A stretch of DNA of 64,000 nucleotides from Planctomycetota bacterium. Lineage in GTDB: Bacteria > Planctomycetota > B15-G4. The notes under the pieces were generated by a model that saw only the letters and a list, made by a program, of their open reading frames with translations, made no database searches and was not told where the DNA came from. The DNA is taken from NCBI GenBank assembly GCA_029259745.1, contig JAJDEO010000050.1, positions 1 to 64,000 on the forward strand, read 5' to 3'. Both the position numbers and the translations under genes were made by a program. Of this stretch, positions 18,465 through 27,313 are shown one piece after another; positions within the stretch are counted from its first letter, which is position 1; every line of letters starts with the position of its first letter.

Positions 18465-18853
18465 TCCGCGTCGTCTTGAGCGGCCGGTCCAGGTTCGTGG
18501 CCGACGATCTCGAGCAAGACGCGCGTGCCCTGATCACCGAGCCGACGCTGGCCGAGCTTGATGATTCGGGTGTAGCCCCCGGGACGATCCTTCATGGACG
18601 GCCCGATCTCGTCGAACAGTCGCGCGACGGCCGCCTTGCTTCCGAGGTGCTTGATGGCGTGGCGGACGCTGTGAAGGTCCTTCGTCTTGGCCTTCGTGAT
18701 GAGCTTCTCAGCCATCGGCTTGTATTCCTTCGCCTTCGGCAGCGTCGTTTCGATGCGACCGTGAAGGAACAGCGACGAGACGAGGTTCTTGCCGAGCGCC
18801 TTGCGGTGCGATGCGCTGCGGCCGAGGCGACGACCCTTGATGCGATGTCTCAT
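18461..18853 (-). CDS. rplQ: 50S ribosomal protein L17
   Basis: Large-subunit protein near the exit tunnel. It is 130 aa; the conserved N-terminus MRHRIKGRRLGRSASHRKAL and the C-terminal YTRIIKLGQRRLGD are both present, with a short acidic tail (AAQDDAE). Transcribed after rpoA as usual, but separated from it by 189 nt filled by a long palindrome (18876-19037). Confidence 0.98.
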   Translation of the reverse strand: MRHRIKGRRLGRSASHRKALGKNLVSSLFLHGRIETTLPKAKEYKPMAEKLITKAKTKDLHSVRHAIKHLGSKAAVARLFDEIGPSMKDRPGGYTRIIKLGQRRLGDQGTRVLLEIVGHEPGPAAQDDAE

Positions 18854-18875
18854 GGTTGACTCCGAGTGAGGCGCC

Positions 18876-19037
18876 TGCGGCCTGTGGTAAATGTGCTTTC
18901 GTTCGTGGTTGTGACCAGCGCGCCGAGGTCAAGGCGGCGGAACGAAGGCGAGTTGATGGATTCGTCGAGGTCCGCCAACGCGGAGATCGGCTTGCTGGGT
19001 GCCGCCACGAACGAAATGACGTTTTCCACGGGTCGCA
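18876..19037. repeat. Palindromic element copy 1 (core on the minus strand)
   Basis: The left arm 18876-18926 and the reverse complement of 18987-19037 agree at 38 of 51 positions, including a perfect 12-mer TTTCGTTCGTGG. The centre carries CCTCGACGAATCCA on the minus strand (18957-18970), the word also found at the centre of 58755-58911 and 63518-63683. Seven of the 13 arm differences are transitions, all in the direction giving G-U pairs in plus-strand RNA. Reading either strand gives similar short peptides, a by-product of the symmetry. It fills the rpoA-rplQ gap. Confidence 0.8.
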
Positions 19038-19042
19038 AGGCC

Positions 19043-20053
19043 TCAGTTGACCAGGTCGTCGATCCCGGTCATGCCGAGCGAGAGGTTCAGGTTCTCGAGC
19101 TTCTTGTGAATCTCGGTGAGCGACGTCTTGCCGAAGTTGCGGACCTTCAAGAGGTCGGCTTCGGTGCGCGACACGAGGTCGCCGATCGTCTGGATGTTCT
19201 CACTGTCGAGGCAGTGCCGCGAGCGCACGGAGAAGTCGAGCTCGTCGATGGGACGCGAGAGCGTCTCACGCAGCGCCGAACGCTCGGAGTCTTCCTCGAC
19301 GGCAGCGACGGGCTCGATGCCGCCCATGTCACTGGGCACACCCGACGCAAGGTCGCGGTGGTGCACGAACGCGTTGAGGTGCTTACGGAAGATCTTCGAG
19401 GCCTCACCAAGCGCGTCCTCGGGACGCACGGTCCCATCGGTCCACGTCTCGAGCACGAGGCGATCGTAGTTGGTCATCTTACCGACGCGCGTTTCCTCGA
19501 CCTTGTAGCGCACGCGCTTGACCGGCGAGAAATTGCTGTCGATCGCGATCACACCGAGCACACGTTCACCCGACTCGTGCTCCTCGGCCGTGACGTAGCC
19601 ACGACCGCGCTCGACCCGAATGGTCATCTTCACCGGCACATCGTCGGTGAGCGTGCAGATCACGTGCTTGGGGTTCAGCACGACGACGCCGACGGGTGCG
19701 TCGATGTCGCCGGCCGTGAGCTCGCCGACCTTGTCGCGTGACGCGACGAGGTCCATCGAGTCGCCCTGGTCGAGGTCGATCAGCAGCCCCTTGAGGTTCA
19801 GAACGACTTCGGTGATGTCCTCGAGGACACCTTCCATCGTGGTGAACTCATGGTCGACGCCTTCAATGTCGACCGACACGACAGCCGTCCCCTCGATCGA
19901 GGACAACAGGCAGCGGCGAAGGCCGTTACCGATCGTGTGACCGAACCCCTTCTCGAAGGGCTCGACGATGAACTTGCCGTACTCGGACGAGACCGACTCT
20001 TGGTCTACGGTGACGTTCGACGGCAGCTCGAAGTTGCGCCAGCGAATTCTCAT
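19043..20053 (-). CDS. rpoA: RNA polymerase alpha subunit RpoA
   Basis: Assembles the core RNA polymerase and contacts promoter DNA and activators. It is 336 aa: an N-terminal dimerisation domain with GFGHTIGNGLRRCLLSSIEG, a flexible linker (about 240-260, acidic), and a C-terminal domain with SVRSRHCLDSENIQTIGDLV and LLKVRNFGKTSLTEI. rpsK precedes it with a 106-nt gap; rpsD, normally between them, is missing. Confidence 0.98.
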   Translation of the reverse strand: MRIRWRNFELPSNVTVDQESVSSEYGKFIVEPFEKGFGHTIGNGLRRCLLSSIEGTAVVSVDIEGVDHEFTTMEGVLEDITEVVLNLKGLLIDLDQGDSMDLVASRDKVGELTAGDIDAPVGVVVLNPKHVICTLTDDVPVKMTIRVERGRGYVTAEEHESGERVLGVIAIDSNFSPVKRVRYKVEETRVGKMTNYDRLVLETWTDGTVRPEDALGEASKIFRKHLNAFVHHRDLASGVPSDMGGIEPVAAVEEDSERSALRETLSRPIDELDFSVRSRHCLDSENIQTIGDLVSRTEADLLKVRNFGKTSLTEIHKKLENLNLSLGMTGIDDLVN

Positions 20054-20159
20054 GTGTTCTCCGGTCGTTCGCTCGGGGCGAACGTCTGTAGTGCTTCAGC
20101 AACGCGAGGCGTCATGCCTCGCAGGGGAGCGCCGCCATACGGCCGAGCGCACCCATCGA

Positions 20160-20534
20160 TCACACGCGACGACGCTTGCGCGGGCGACAGCCGTTGTGCG
20201 CAATCGGTGTGCGGTCTTCGATCGCCTTGACCTTGAGACCAGCAGCCGCGATTCCGCGGACCGCCGACTCGCGGCCCGAACCCGGACCACGAACGCGCAC
20301 CTCGACATCGCGCACCCCCATCTTCATGACCTTCTGGGCACACTTCTCGGCGGCGCGCTGTGCCGCGAACGGCGTGCTCTTGCGCGAGCCCTTGTACCCA
20401 GCGGTCCCGGCGCTGTCCCATGCAAGGACCTCGCCATTGTGGGGATCGCAGATCGAAATGACCGTGTTGTTGAACGTCGCCTTGACGTTCACAATCGCGC
20501 GCGACATCACGCGACGGATCTTCTTGGCAGCCAT
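20160..20534 (-). CDS. rpsK: 30S ribosomal protein S11
   Basis: Platform protein of the small subunit, 124 aa. It has the conserved NVKATFNNTVISICD, the SAGTAGYKGSRKSTPFAAQ segment, the GPGSGRESAVR motif and the basic tail NGCRPRKRRRV. It follows rpsM by 17 nt. The 106 nt after it, before rpoA, contain no S4 gene. Confidence 0.98.
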   Translation of the reverse strand: MAAKKIRRVMSRAIVNVKATFNNTVISICDPHNGEVLAWDSAGTAGYKGSRKSTPFAAQRAAEKCAQKVMKMGVRDVEVRVRGPGSGRESAVRGIAAAGLKVKAIEDRTPIAHNGCRPRKRRRV

Positions 20535-20551
20535 GCGGCACCAACTCCTTA

Positions 20552-20932
20552 TCAGTGACCCTTGACCGACTTCTTGCCGGCGACGGTCTTCTTCGGACCC
20601 TTGCGGGTGCGTGCGTTGCTCTGAGTGCCCTGGCCACGGACGGGAAGACCACGGCGATGACGCAGCCCGCGATAGCTTCCGATGTCCTTCAGGCGCTGAA
20701 TGCTCTGGGCAACCTGACGACGCAGCGGACCCTCAACAGTGAGGTTCGCGTCGAGGTAGGCAGCAATGCGCTGCACCTCGTCGTCGGCCAGGTCCTTCGC
20801 CTTCAGCTTGGGATCGAGCGAGAGATCGGCCACGATCTTCTTGGCCGTGGTGTGTCCGATGCCATGGATGTACGTCAGGGCAATCGGCACGTACTTGTTG
20901 TTCGGGATGTCGACACCGACGATACGCGGCAT
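20552..20932 (-). CDS. rpsM: 30S ribosomal protein S13
   Basis: Head protein of the small subunit that contacts tRNA and forms bridges to the large subunit. It is 126 aa with MPRIVGVDIPNNK, a helix-two-turn-helix YIHGIGHTTAKKI, and the C-terminal RGLRHRRGLPVRGQ and NARTRKGPKKTV tail. Follows rpmJ in the operon. Confidence 0.98.
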   Translation of the reverse strand: MPRIVGVDIPNNKYVPIALTYIHGIGHTTAKKIVADLSLDPKLKAKDLADDEVQRIAAYLDANLTVEGPLRRQVAQSIQRLKDIGSYRGLRHRRGLPVRGQGTQSNARTRKGPKKTVAGKKSVKGH

Positions 20933-20978
20933 GTCGTGACTCCTTGACCGACTCAGCGGCTAAAGGGGGATGAGCGGT

Positions 20979-21095
20979 CTACTTGCCTTGACGCTGCTTG
21001 TGGCGCGGATCCGTGCAGATCACGCGAACCACGCCAAAACGACGAATGATCTTGCAGTTCTCGCAGATCCGTCGAACCGATGCTCTGACCTTCAT
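20979..21095 (-). CDS. rpmJ: 50S ribosomal protein L36
   Basis: A 38-residue zinc-ribbon ribosomal protein. It keeps the Zn ligands in the C+ pattern: CENC (residues 11-14), C27 and H32, within KVRASVRRICENCKIIRRF. Start ATG 21095, stop TAG at 20979. It lies between infA and rpsM, its normal position. Confidence 0.97.
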   Translation of the reverse strand: MKVRASVRRICENCKIIRRFGVVRVICTDPRHKQRQGK

Positions 21096-21142
21096 GGCAG
21101 CGTCCTTCTCTTGATGTTCCGGGTGCGACGAGCGTCTGGCGC

Positions 21143-21358
21143 TCAGCCGCGATAGACAATGCGACCCTTCTTAGGGTCGTACGGGTTGATCTCGACTGTC
21201 ACCGTGTCGCCGGGAAGGATGCGGATGTAGTGCATGCGCATCTTGCCCGAGACGTGGGCGATGATCTGGTGGCCGTTCGGCAACTCGAGCCGGAAGACGG
21301 CGCTCGGCAGGGCCTCGACGACCTTTGCCGGCGTGCGGAGATGCATCATTCTAGCCAT
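21143..21358 (-). CDS. infA: Translation initiation factor IF-1
   Basis: OB-fold factor that sits in the ribosomal A site during initiation. It is 71 aa; EALPSAVFRLELPNGH, HVSGKMRMHYIRILPGD and DPKKGRIVYR are canonical. The first 11 residues (MARMMHLRTPA) replace the usual AKEDxIEVEG-type strand, so the N-terminus is atypical. The ATG overlaps the adk stop by 8 nt, which supports this start. Confidence 0.94.
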   Translation of the reverse strand: MARMMHLRTPAKVVEALPSAVFRLELPNGHQIIAHVSGKMRMHYIRILPGDTVTVEINPYDPKKGRIVYRG

Positions 21359-22019
21359 CGATGCGCTCTCCATTTCCGGCGACGACCGCGTCGACCGCAG
21401 CCTCCACGTCGTCCATCGAGCGATCGCCATTCACAGCGACCAGGAGACCTTTCCGTTCATAGTATTCCTTGAGGGGTTCCGTCTGCTCGCGATAGACAGC
21501 CAGGCGTCGTTCGATGACGGCCTCGGTGTCGTCGGAGCGTTGATACGTCTCTCCGCCGCAGTTGTCGCAGACGCCTTCTTGGGACGTGGGGCGAAACGCG
21601 ACATGATACGTGGTGCCGCAGGCCTTGCAAACCCGCCGTCCGGTGATTCTCCCAACGATCGCGCTGGCCGGGACATCGAGCTCGATGACCCCATCGAGCG
21701 GCTTGTGGGCCGCAGCGAGGCGTTCGTCGAGCCCCTCGGCCTGGGCCAAGTTGCGCGGAAATCCGTCGAGCACGAAGGCATCGACACCCTCGTCGAGGCG
21801 CTCGAAGAGCACCCCGAAGACGACGTCGTCAGGAACGAGGTCGCCGGCTTCCATGTAGGCCTTGGCCGCCACCCCTGACGGGGTCTGCGCCTTGACCGCT
21901 CCACGGAGCAGGTCACCAGTGGACAGGTGCACGAGCCCATGATCGCGACATGCGCGCTCGGCCTGCGTGCCCTTGCCTGCCCCCGGCGCACCGAGGAAGA
22001 CAAGCCGACGAAGGGTCAT
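21351..22019 (-). CDS. adk: Adenylate kinase
   Basis: Cytoplasmic enzyme interconverting ATP + AMP and 2 ADP. It is 222 aa with P-loop GAPGAGKGTQ near the N-terminus, the AMP site (STGDLLRGAV, GFPRNLAQAE) and a long lid carrying a four-Cys zinc site (CKAC...CDNC). The start at 22019 shares ATGA with the secY stop; an upstream in-frame start would run back into secY. Classic secY-adk-infA order. Confidence 0.97.
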   Translation of the reverse strand: MTLRRLVFLGAPGAGKGTQAERACRDHGLVHLSTGDLLRGAVKAQTPSGVAAKAYMEAGDLVPDDVVFGVLFERLDEGVDAFVLDGFPRNLAQAEGLDERLAAAHKPLDGVIELDVPASAIVGRITGRRVCKACGTTYHVAFRPTSQEGVCDNCGGETYQRSDDTEAVIERRLAVYREQTEPLKEYYERKGLLVAVNGDRSMDDVEAAVDAVVAGNGERIDG

Positions 22020-23359
22020 GCAGCCCCCTTGCCGCGCTTGCTCGCCCAACCTGCACCGCCCGCCTGGCCGAGGCCTTCGTAGCGACGCATGACGAGCATG
22101 GCGTTGATCTTGTCGACAAGGTCGAGCACGACACCGACGACGATCAGGATGCTCGTACCGCCGAGGAACGTCGCGAGTGCCGGAGGCATGTTCGGGACGT
22201 TCGACGACAGCAGCTGCGGAAGCACGGCGATGACGACGAGGAACGTCGCCCCGGCGAGCGTCACCTTGAACATCACGCTCTCGAGGTAGTCGGCCGTCTT
22301 GGCACCGGGCTTGAGACCCGGGACGAAGCCGCCGTACTCCTTGAGGTTCTTGGCGATCTCGGTCGGCTGGAACATCAGCGATGTCCAGAAGAACGAGAAC
22401 AGCATGATGAGGGCCGAGTAGAACAGGATGTACCAGAATCCGCCCCAGCGGAACGCGTCGCTGAAGAACGTCGTCCCGAAGATGCTGTCGAAGACAGCCG
22501 GCACGATGAACAGGAACGACGCGAAGATGATCGGCATGACACCCGCCTGATTCACCTTCAGCGGCAGGTAGTGGCGCTGGCCACCGTAGACGCGCCGCCC
22601 GCGGAACTGACGCCCCTGCTGGATCGGTATGCGTCGCTGGCCCTTCGTCACGTAGACGATGCCGAGCACGATGAGGATGTAGAGGACGATCAGCGTCGCA
22701 AGCGTCTGCGCCTGCTCGACCGGCTCGAGCGAACCGAGCAACTGCCCCACCATCGACGGCATCTGCGCGAGAATACCCGCCATGATGATCAGCGAGACGC
22801 CGTTGCCGACGCCGTGCTCGGTGATCTGCTCACCGATCCACATGATGATCATCGTGCCCGTCGTGAGGGCCATGACGAGGAACATCTTGTAGAAGGGGCT
22901 CTCGTACAGACCGCTGTCGATGAAACCCTGTTGGGCCGCCTCGGGAAGCACGCCGTAGATGACGAACATCGACTGGATGATGCAGATCGGAACCGTCGCG
23001 TAGCGCGTGTAGCGGTTGATGACTCGCTGGCCCGACTGTCCTTCCTTGCTCAGCGCCTCGAGCTGCGGCACGACCTTCACCAGCAGCGAGAAGATGATCG
23101 ACGCACTGATGTACGGCATGACGCCGAGCGTGAAGAGCTTGCACGACCCGACCGCGCCGCCCGAGAGGGCGTTCATGATGCCGAGTGCGAAGCTCAGACC
23201 ATCGCGCTCCGACTGCTGCTGAAACTGCTCGAGCACCGCCCAGTTCACGCCCGGAATCGGCACGTGGAACCCGAGGCGATACGCCAGCAGGAGCAAGATC
23301 GTCACCGTGAGCTTGTTGCGGATCTCAGGGACGCGGAACAGGTTCAGAAACGAGCTCAT
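22016..23359 (-). CDS. secY: Preprotein translocase subunit SecY
   Basis: Ten-helix pore of the Sec translocon. It is 447 aa: N-terminal FRVPEIRNKLTVTILLLLAYRLG, plug region GGAVGSCKLFTLGVMPYISASII, GEQITEHGVGNGVSLIIMAGI, cytoplasmic loop with KGQRRIPIQQGRQ and YLPLKVNQAGVMPIIFA, and C-terminal LVDKINAMLVMRRYEG. Its partner secE is at 46680. Overlaps rplO and adk by 4 nt each. Confidence 0.98.
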   Translation of the reverse strand: MSSFLNLFRVPEIRNKLTVTILLLLAYRLGFHVPIPGVNWAVLEQFQQQSERDGLSFALGIMNALSGGAVGSCKLFTLGVMPYISASIIFSLLVKVVPQLEALSKEGQSGQRVINRYTRYATVPICIIQSMFVIYGVLPEAAQQGFIDSGLYESPFYKMFLVMALTTGTMIIMWIGEQITEHGVGNGVSLIIMAGILAQMPSMVGQLLGSLEPVEQAQTLATLIVLYILIVLGIVYVTKGQRRIPIQQGRQFRGRRVYGGQRHYLPLKVNQAGVMPIIFASFLFIVPAVFDSIFGTTFFSDAFRWGGFWYILFYSALIMLFSFFWTSLMFQPTEIAKNLKEYGGFVPGLKPGAKTADYLESVMFKVTLAGATFLVVIAVLPQLLSSNVPNMPPALATFLGGTSILIVVGVVLDLVDKINAMLVMRRYEGLGQAGGAGWASKRGKGAA

Positions 23360-23883
23360 GAGGCGTCGTCCGAACCGCCCTCATCGGCCTTGGCCGCTGT
23401 GGGCGAGCTCGTCGCTCCCTTTGTCTTTTGAGTGGACACGACGATCGCGACCGAACCACCGGCCTTCTCGATCTTCGCGCGCGCCGACTCGGAGATGCTG
23501 TCGACCTTCACGTTCAGTGCGAACTCGACCTCACCCTTACCGAGAATCTTGACCCGCTCCGTCTTGTGCTTGACGAGATTGCGGCCCTTGACCGTTTCGA
23601 GGTTCACATCGTCGCCGGCCGCGAAGGCTTGGGCGAGGTCGCCGACATTGACGATGCCGTACGTGACTTTGAACAGAGCGTTCGTGAAGCCACGCTTGGG
23701 CAGGCGACGGGCAAGGGGCATCTGACCACCCTCGAAGCCGGGACGGACGTTGCCGCCCGAGCGCGAGCCCTGGCCCTTGTTGCCACGCCCGGCCGTCGTG
23801 CCACGGCCGCTGCCTTGGCCGCGGCCGATGCGACGTGCCTTCTTGAGGCGCGTGGCGGGGGTCTTCACATCGTCGAGCTTCAT
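23356..23883 (-). CDS. rplO: 50S ribosomal protein L15
   Basis: Early-assembly large-subunit protein of 175 aa. The GRGQGSGRGTTAGRGNKGQ Gly/Arg-rich N-terminus and GGQMPLARRLPKRGF are typical. The last roughly 20 residues (ATSSPTAAKADEGGSDDAS) are an acidic, low-complexity extension beyond the usual end. rpmD (L30), normally just upstream, is absent; rpsE abuts directly with a 4-nt overlap. Confidence 0.97.
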   Translation of the reverse strand: MKLDDVKTPATRLKKARRIGRGQGSGRGTTAGRGNKGQGSRSGGNVRPGFEGGQMPLARRLPKRGFTNALFKVTYGIVNVGDLAQAFAAGDDVNLETVKGRNLVKHKTERVKILGKGEVEFALNVKVDSISESARAKIEKAGGSVAIVVSTQKTKGATSSPTAAKADEGGSDDAS

Positions 23884-24395
23884 GAGATCGTCACTCCACG
23901 CAGGGCTTCAGCCTGCTTGCGGGTGCGCACGGCCTCGAGCCCGGCGAGCGTGGCCTTGACCAGGTTCACCGGATTGTTCGAGCCCATGCTCTTGGTGAGG
24001 ATGTCGTGCACGCCGGCGAGTTCGAGCACCGAGCGGACCGTCGCACCAGCGATGATCCCGGTACCTGCAGCGGCCGGGATCAGCTTGACGCGCGCGGCGC
24101 CGAAGCGGCCGATCACCTCATGCTCGATCGTGCGTCCGTGCTTGAGCGGCACCTTCACGATGTTCTTGTGAGCGTCCTTGACGCCCTTCTCGACGGCCGA
24201 CGGGACTTCCTTCGCCTTGCCGAAGCCGATGCCGACCTGGCCCTTGCGATCGCCCACGACGACGAGCGCCGAGAACGAGAAGCGTCGGCCACCCTTCATC
24301 ACCTTTGCGCAGCGGTTCACCTTCACGACGGCTTCTTCGAAGCCCCCGACCGCGCGCTCTTCTTCTTGCTTGCTGCGTCGTCGTTCAGCCACCAC
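23880..24395 (-). CDS. rpsE: 30S ribosomal protein S5
   Basis: Decoding-fidelity protein near the mRNA entry. It is 171 aa with the double-stranded RNA-binding-like half (VVKVNRCAKVMKGGRRFSFSALVVVGD, GFGKAKEVPSAVEKG) and the second half (RLIPAAAGTG-like KLIPAAAGTGIIAG). It starts at tandem GTG codons; the first overlaps the rplR stop by 1 nt (TAGTG). Confidence 0.97.
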   Translation of the reverse strand: MVAERRRSKQEEERAVGGFEEAVVKVNRCAKVMKGGRRFSFSALVVVGDRKGQVGIGFGKAKEVPSAVEKGVKDAHKNIVKVPLKHGRTIEHEVIGRFGAARVKLIPAAAGTGIIAGATVRSVLELAGVHDILTKSMGSNNPVNLVKATLAGLEAVRTRKQAEALRGVTIS

Positions 24396-24763
24396 TACAT
24401 CTCCAGGCCCGCAGAGCGAGCGCCTTCGGCCAGCGCCTTGACGCGACCGTGGTACTTGTACCAGCCGCGGTCGAAGACGGCCTTCCCGAAGCCCTTGTCC
24501 ATGAGCTTCTTCGCGATGTCCTCGCCCACTTTGCGGGCGCGGTCCGTCTTGTTGCCATCGAGGCCCGCTCGCAGCTCTTTGCCCAAGGTCGATGACGACG
24601 CGACGGTAACACCGGCGCGATCATCGATCGCTTGTGCATAGATCTGCTTCGACGAACGGAACACCGTGAGGCGTACACGCTGCGCCGAGCCACGCGTCTT
24701 TCGACGCACTCGACGAAGGCGACGCAACCGGCTCGCAGCAATCTTCTTCTGCCTGCCTTGCAT
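24395..24763 (-). CDS. rplR: 50S ribosomal protein L18
   Basis: 5S rRNA-binding protein, 122 aa. The basic N-terminus (RLRRLRRVRRKTRGSAQRVRL) is followed by VFRSSKQIYAQAIDD, the conserved GxxIAKKLMDKGFGKAVFDRGWYKYHGRV-type core and the short end ARSAGLEM. The ATG at 24763 is 8 nt after the rplF stop; longer upstream readings lack family similarity. Confidence 0.97.
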   Translation of the reverse strand: MQGRQKKIAASRLRRLRRVRRKTRGSAQRVRLTVFRSSKQIYAQAIDDRAGVTVASSSTLGKELRAGLDGNKTDRARKVGEDIAKKLMDKGFGKAVFDRGWYKYHGRVKALAEGARSAGLEM

Positions 24764-24771
24764 GAGTTCTC

Positions 24772-25317
24772 TCAGGCTCCCAGCGACTTGCCGACCTTGC
24801 GGCGCACGTACTCGCCGACGTAACGAATGCCTTTGCCCTTGTAGGGCTCTGGCTTGCGCACGGCGCGCACCTCGGCGGCGAACTGACCGACAGACTGCTT
24901 GTCGGCACCCGTGATCTTGATTTGTGTTGGCGAAGGCACCTCGCATGTGAGGCCTTCGGGCACCGGCATCTGCACCGGCGCATTGAAGCCGATGTTCAGC
25001 ACGAGCGTTGTGCCCTGGATCTTCGCGACGTAACCGACACCCTGAATCTCGAGCTCCTTGCTGAAGCCCTTCTCCAGGCCCTCGACCATGTTGGCCGCGA
25101 GGGACCGATACAGTCCGTGCATGGCACGCGAGCGCCGCTCGCTGTCACGCGTGGCGAAGGTTGCGGTGCGGCCGTCGTCGTCGATCTCGACTGCGATGCA
25201 GTCGGCGATCTCCTGCGACAGCTTGCCCTTGCTGGACTCAACCGTCAGCACGTTTCCGCTCATGGACACTTTCGTGCCCGAGTCCCACGTGATCGGCTTC
25301 TTTCCAATTCTCGACAT
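24772..25317 (-). CDS. rplF: 50S ribosomal protein L6
   Basis: Two-domain protein at the L7/L12 stalk base, 181 aa. MSRIGKKPI starts it, HGLYRSLAANMVEGLEKGFSKELEIQGVGY marks the domain junction, and KPEPYKGKGIRYVGEYVRRKVGKS is the family signature at the end. Six nt separate it from rpsH. Confidence 0.98.
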   Translation of the reverse strand: MSRIGKKPITWDSGTKVSMSGNVLTVESSKGKLSQEIADCIAVEIDDDGRTATFATRDSERRSRAMHGLYRSLAANMVEGLEKGFSKELEIQGVGYVAKIQGTTLVLNIGFNAPVQMPVPEGLTCEVPSPTQIKITGADKQSVGQFAAEVRAVRKPEPYKGKGIRYVGEYVRRKVGKSLGA

Positions 25318-25323
25318 GGCTCG

Positions 25324-25722
<399 letters not shown>

Positions 25723-25750
25723 GTGTGTTGTCTCCCTGGCACCAGCGGCG

Positions 25751-26323
25751 TCAGGCGTCCTTGTCGTCGTCACGCTGGAACGGGACGCCCAGGCGCTTGA
25801 GCATGTCGAGGGCAACGTCGTCGGTCTCGGCGGACGTGACGATCGTGATGTTCATGCCCTGGAAGTTCTTCACGCGATCGAGGTTCACCTCGGGGAAGAT
25901 CGTCTGGTCGTTGAGCCCGAGGGAGTAGTTCCCCTGCCCATCGAGCTTCGACTTCAACCCGCGGAAGTCCTTGATACGCGGAATGGCGATCGTGATCAGC
26001 CGGTCGAGGAACTCCCACATCCGCGCGCCGCGAAGGGTGACCATCGCACCGATCTCTTGGCCTTCGCGGAGCTTGAAGTTTGAGACCGACTTGCGGGCCT
26101 TGCGCGTGGTGGGCTTCTGACCCGTGATCGCCGTGAGGTCCGTGAGAGCAGCTTCCATGCGCGCCTTGTCCTCACGCGCAAGCCCCACACCCATCGACAC
26201 GACGACCTTCTTGAGGCCCGGCACCCGGTGGACGTTCAGGATCTCGTGCTCTTTCATGAGCTCGGGACGAACCTCTTCGCGGTAGCGCTGCATCAGGCGC
26301 GGCATAGTTTCGGTGGCAGTCAT
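25751..26323 (-). CDS. rplE: 50S ribosomal protein L5
   Basis: 5S rRNA-binding protein of the central protuberance that touches P-site tRNA. It is 190 aa with MPRLMQRYREEVRPELMKE, the VSMGVGLAREDK segment, the signature KLREGQEIGAMVTLRGARMWEFLDRLI and DFRGL with NYSLGLNDQTIFPE. Lies 10 nt downstream of rplX. Confidence 0.97.
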   Translation of the reverse strand: MTATETMPRLMQRYREEVRPELMKEHEILNVHRVPGLKKVVVSMGVGLAREDKARMEAALTDLTAITGQKPTTRKARKSVSNFKLREGQEIGAMVTLRGARMWEFLDRLITIAIPRIKDFRGLKSKLDGQGNYSLGLNDQTIFPEVNLDRVKNFQGMNITIVTSAETDDVALDMLKRLGVPFQRDDDKDA

Positions 26324-26333
26324 CGAATAGTCC

Positions 26334-26648
26334 TCATGACTCGACCGTCTTGCCGGACGGTCGCATGACGCGCACCTTCTTGCCGCCCTCGATCTTGGCG
26401 CCCAAGCGGACACCCTTCCCGGTTGCAGCGTCAAGGTACGCGAGGTTGCTGAGATCGATCGGGTACTCGCGCTCGACGCGCGCTCCCTGTGGATTCTCCT
26501 GGCTCTTGCGCAGGTGCTTCCACTTCATGTTGATGCCTTGGACGACGGCCATGCCGCCGCTGCGGTTGATCGAGATCAGCCGACCGGTCTTGCCGCTGTC
26601 GGCACCGGACAGGACGATCACTTGATCACCTTCTTTGAGTCGTGTCAT
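26334..26648 (-). CDS. rplX: 50S ribosomal protein L24
   Basis: Assembly-initiator protein with a KOW motif (GDQVIVLSGADSGKTGRLISINR), 104 aa. Then come VVQGINMKWKHLRKSQENPQG and the C-terminal KVRVMRPSGKTV. Its ATG overlaps the rplN stop by 1 nt (TGATG). Confidence 0.97.
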   Translation of the reverse strand: MTRLKEGDQVIVLSGADSGKTGRLISINRSGGMAVVQGINMKWKHLRKSQENPQGARVEREYPIDLSNLAYLDAATGKGVRLGAKIEGGKKVRVMRPSGKTVES

Positions 26649-27016
26649 CAGACCACCTCGTTCGCAAGACTGATGATCTTCATGAAGTTGCGCTGACGCA
26701 GTTCACGCGCGACCGCACCGAAGATTCGGGTACCGAGTGGGTTGCCGTCCTTGTCGATGATGACGACGGCGTTGCGATCGAAGCGCACGCGCGAGCCGTC
26801 CCGACGGCAGATCTCTTTGCGCGTGCGCACGATGACGCCGCGCACGACTGCGCCCTTCTTGATCGACGCGGTCGGGATCGACTTCTTAACGGAGCCGATG
26901 ATGACGTCGCCAACAGACGCGTACTTGCGCTTCGTGCCACCGAGCACCTTGAAGCACATCACGAGCTTCGCGCCGGTGTTGTCGGCCACGTCGAGAGTCG
27001 TCTGCATCTGGATCAT
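26648..27016 (-). CDS. rplN: 50S ribosomal protein L14
   Basis: Large-subunit interface protein, 122 aa. MIQMQTTLDVADNTGAKLVMC, GDVIIGSVKKSIP, the AVVRGVIVRTRKEICRRDGS signature and TRIFGAVARELR are all standard. TGATG overlaps link it to rpsQ before and rplX after. Confidence 0.98.
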   Translation of the reverse strand: MIQMQTTLDVADNTGAKLVMCFKVLGGTKRKYASVGDVIIGSVKKSIPTASIKKGAVVRGVIVRTRKEICRRDGSRVRFDRNAVVIIDKDGNPLGTRIFGAVARELRQRNFMKIISLANEVV

Positions 27017-27282
27017 CAGACTTCTCCCGCTCGGTCGACCACGCGCTCGAGGCGCCAGCGCTTCGTTTTGCTCAACGGACGGCAGTACTGGACGTCAACG
27101 ACGTCGCCTGCCTTCGCCTCGTTGTTCTCGTCGTGCGCGTAGAGCGTGGTGTAGCGCTTGATGAACTTCCCGTACACGGGATGTCGCACCTTGCGCTCGA
27201 CACTCACGACGATGGTCTTATCCATCGCCGAGCTCTTCACCGTTCCGCTACGGCGCACGATGTGTCGATCTGTCTCGTTCAT
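27016..27282 (-). CDS. rpsQ: 30S ribosomal protein S17
   Basis: OB-fold 16S-binding protein, 88 aa. It has GTVKSSAMDKTIVVSVERKVRHPVYGKFIKR, then YAHDENNEAKAGDVVDVQYCRPLSKTKRWRL. Start ATG 27282 removes a non-conserved upstream reading. Lies 31 nt after rpmC. Confidence 0.97.
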   Translation of the reverse strand: MNETDRHIVRRSGTVKSSAMDKTIVVSVERKVRHPVYGKFIKRYTTLYAHDENNEAKAGDVVDVQYCRPLSKTKRWRLERVVDRAGEV

Positions 27283-27313
27283 CTGTTCAGTCTCTCGTCG
27301 GCGGGGCCGGCGT

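Noticed and set aside
18876..19037. attC-like integron site or IS end
   Set aside because: Integron attC sites have conserved ends and variable centres, the reverse of this element; no integrase, transposase or target duplication was seen.
18850..19038. 62-codon minus frame and a similar plus frame between rplQ and rpoA
   Set aside because: They resemble each other only because the DNA is palindromic; no ribosome-binding site or homology supports a protein.
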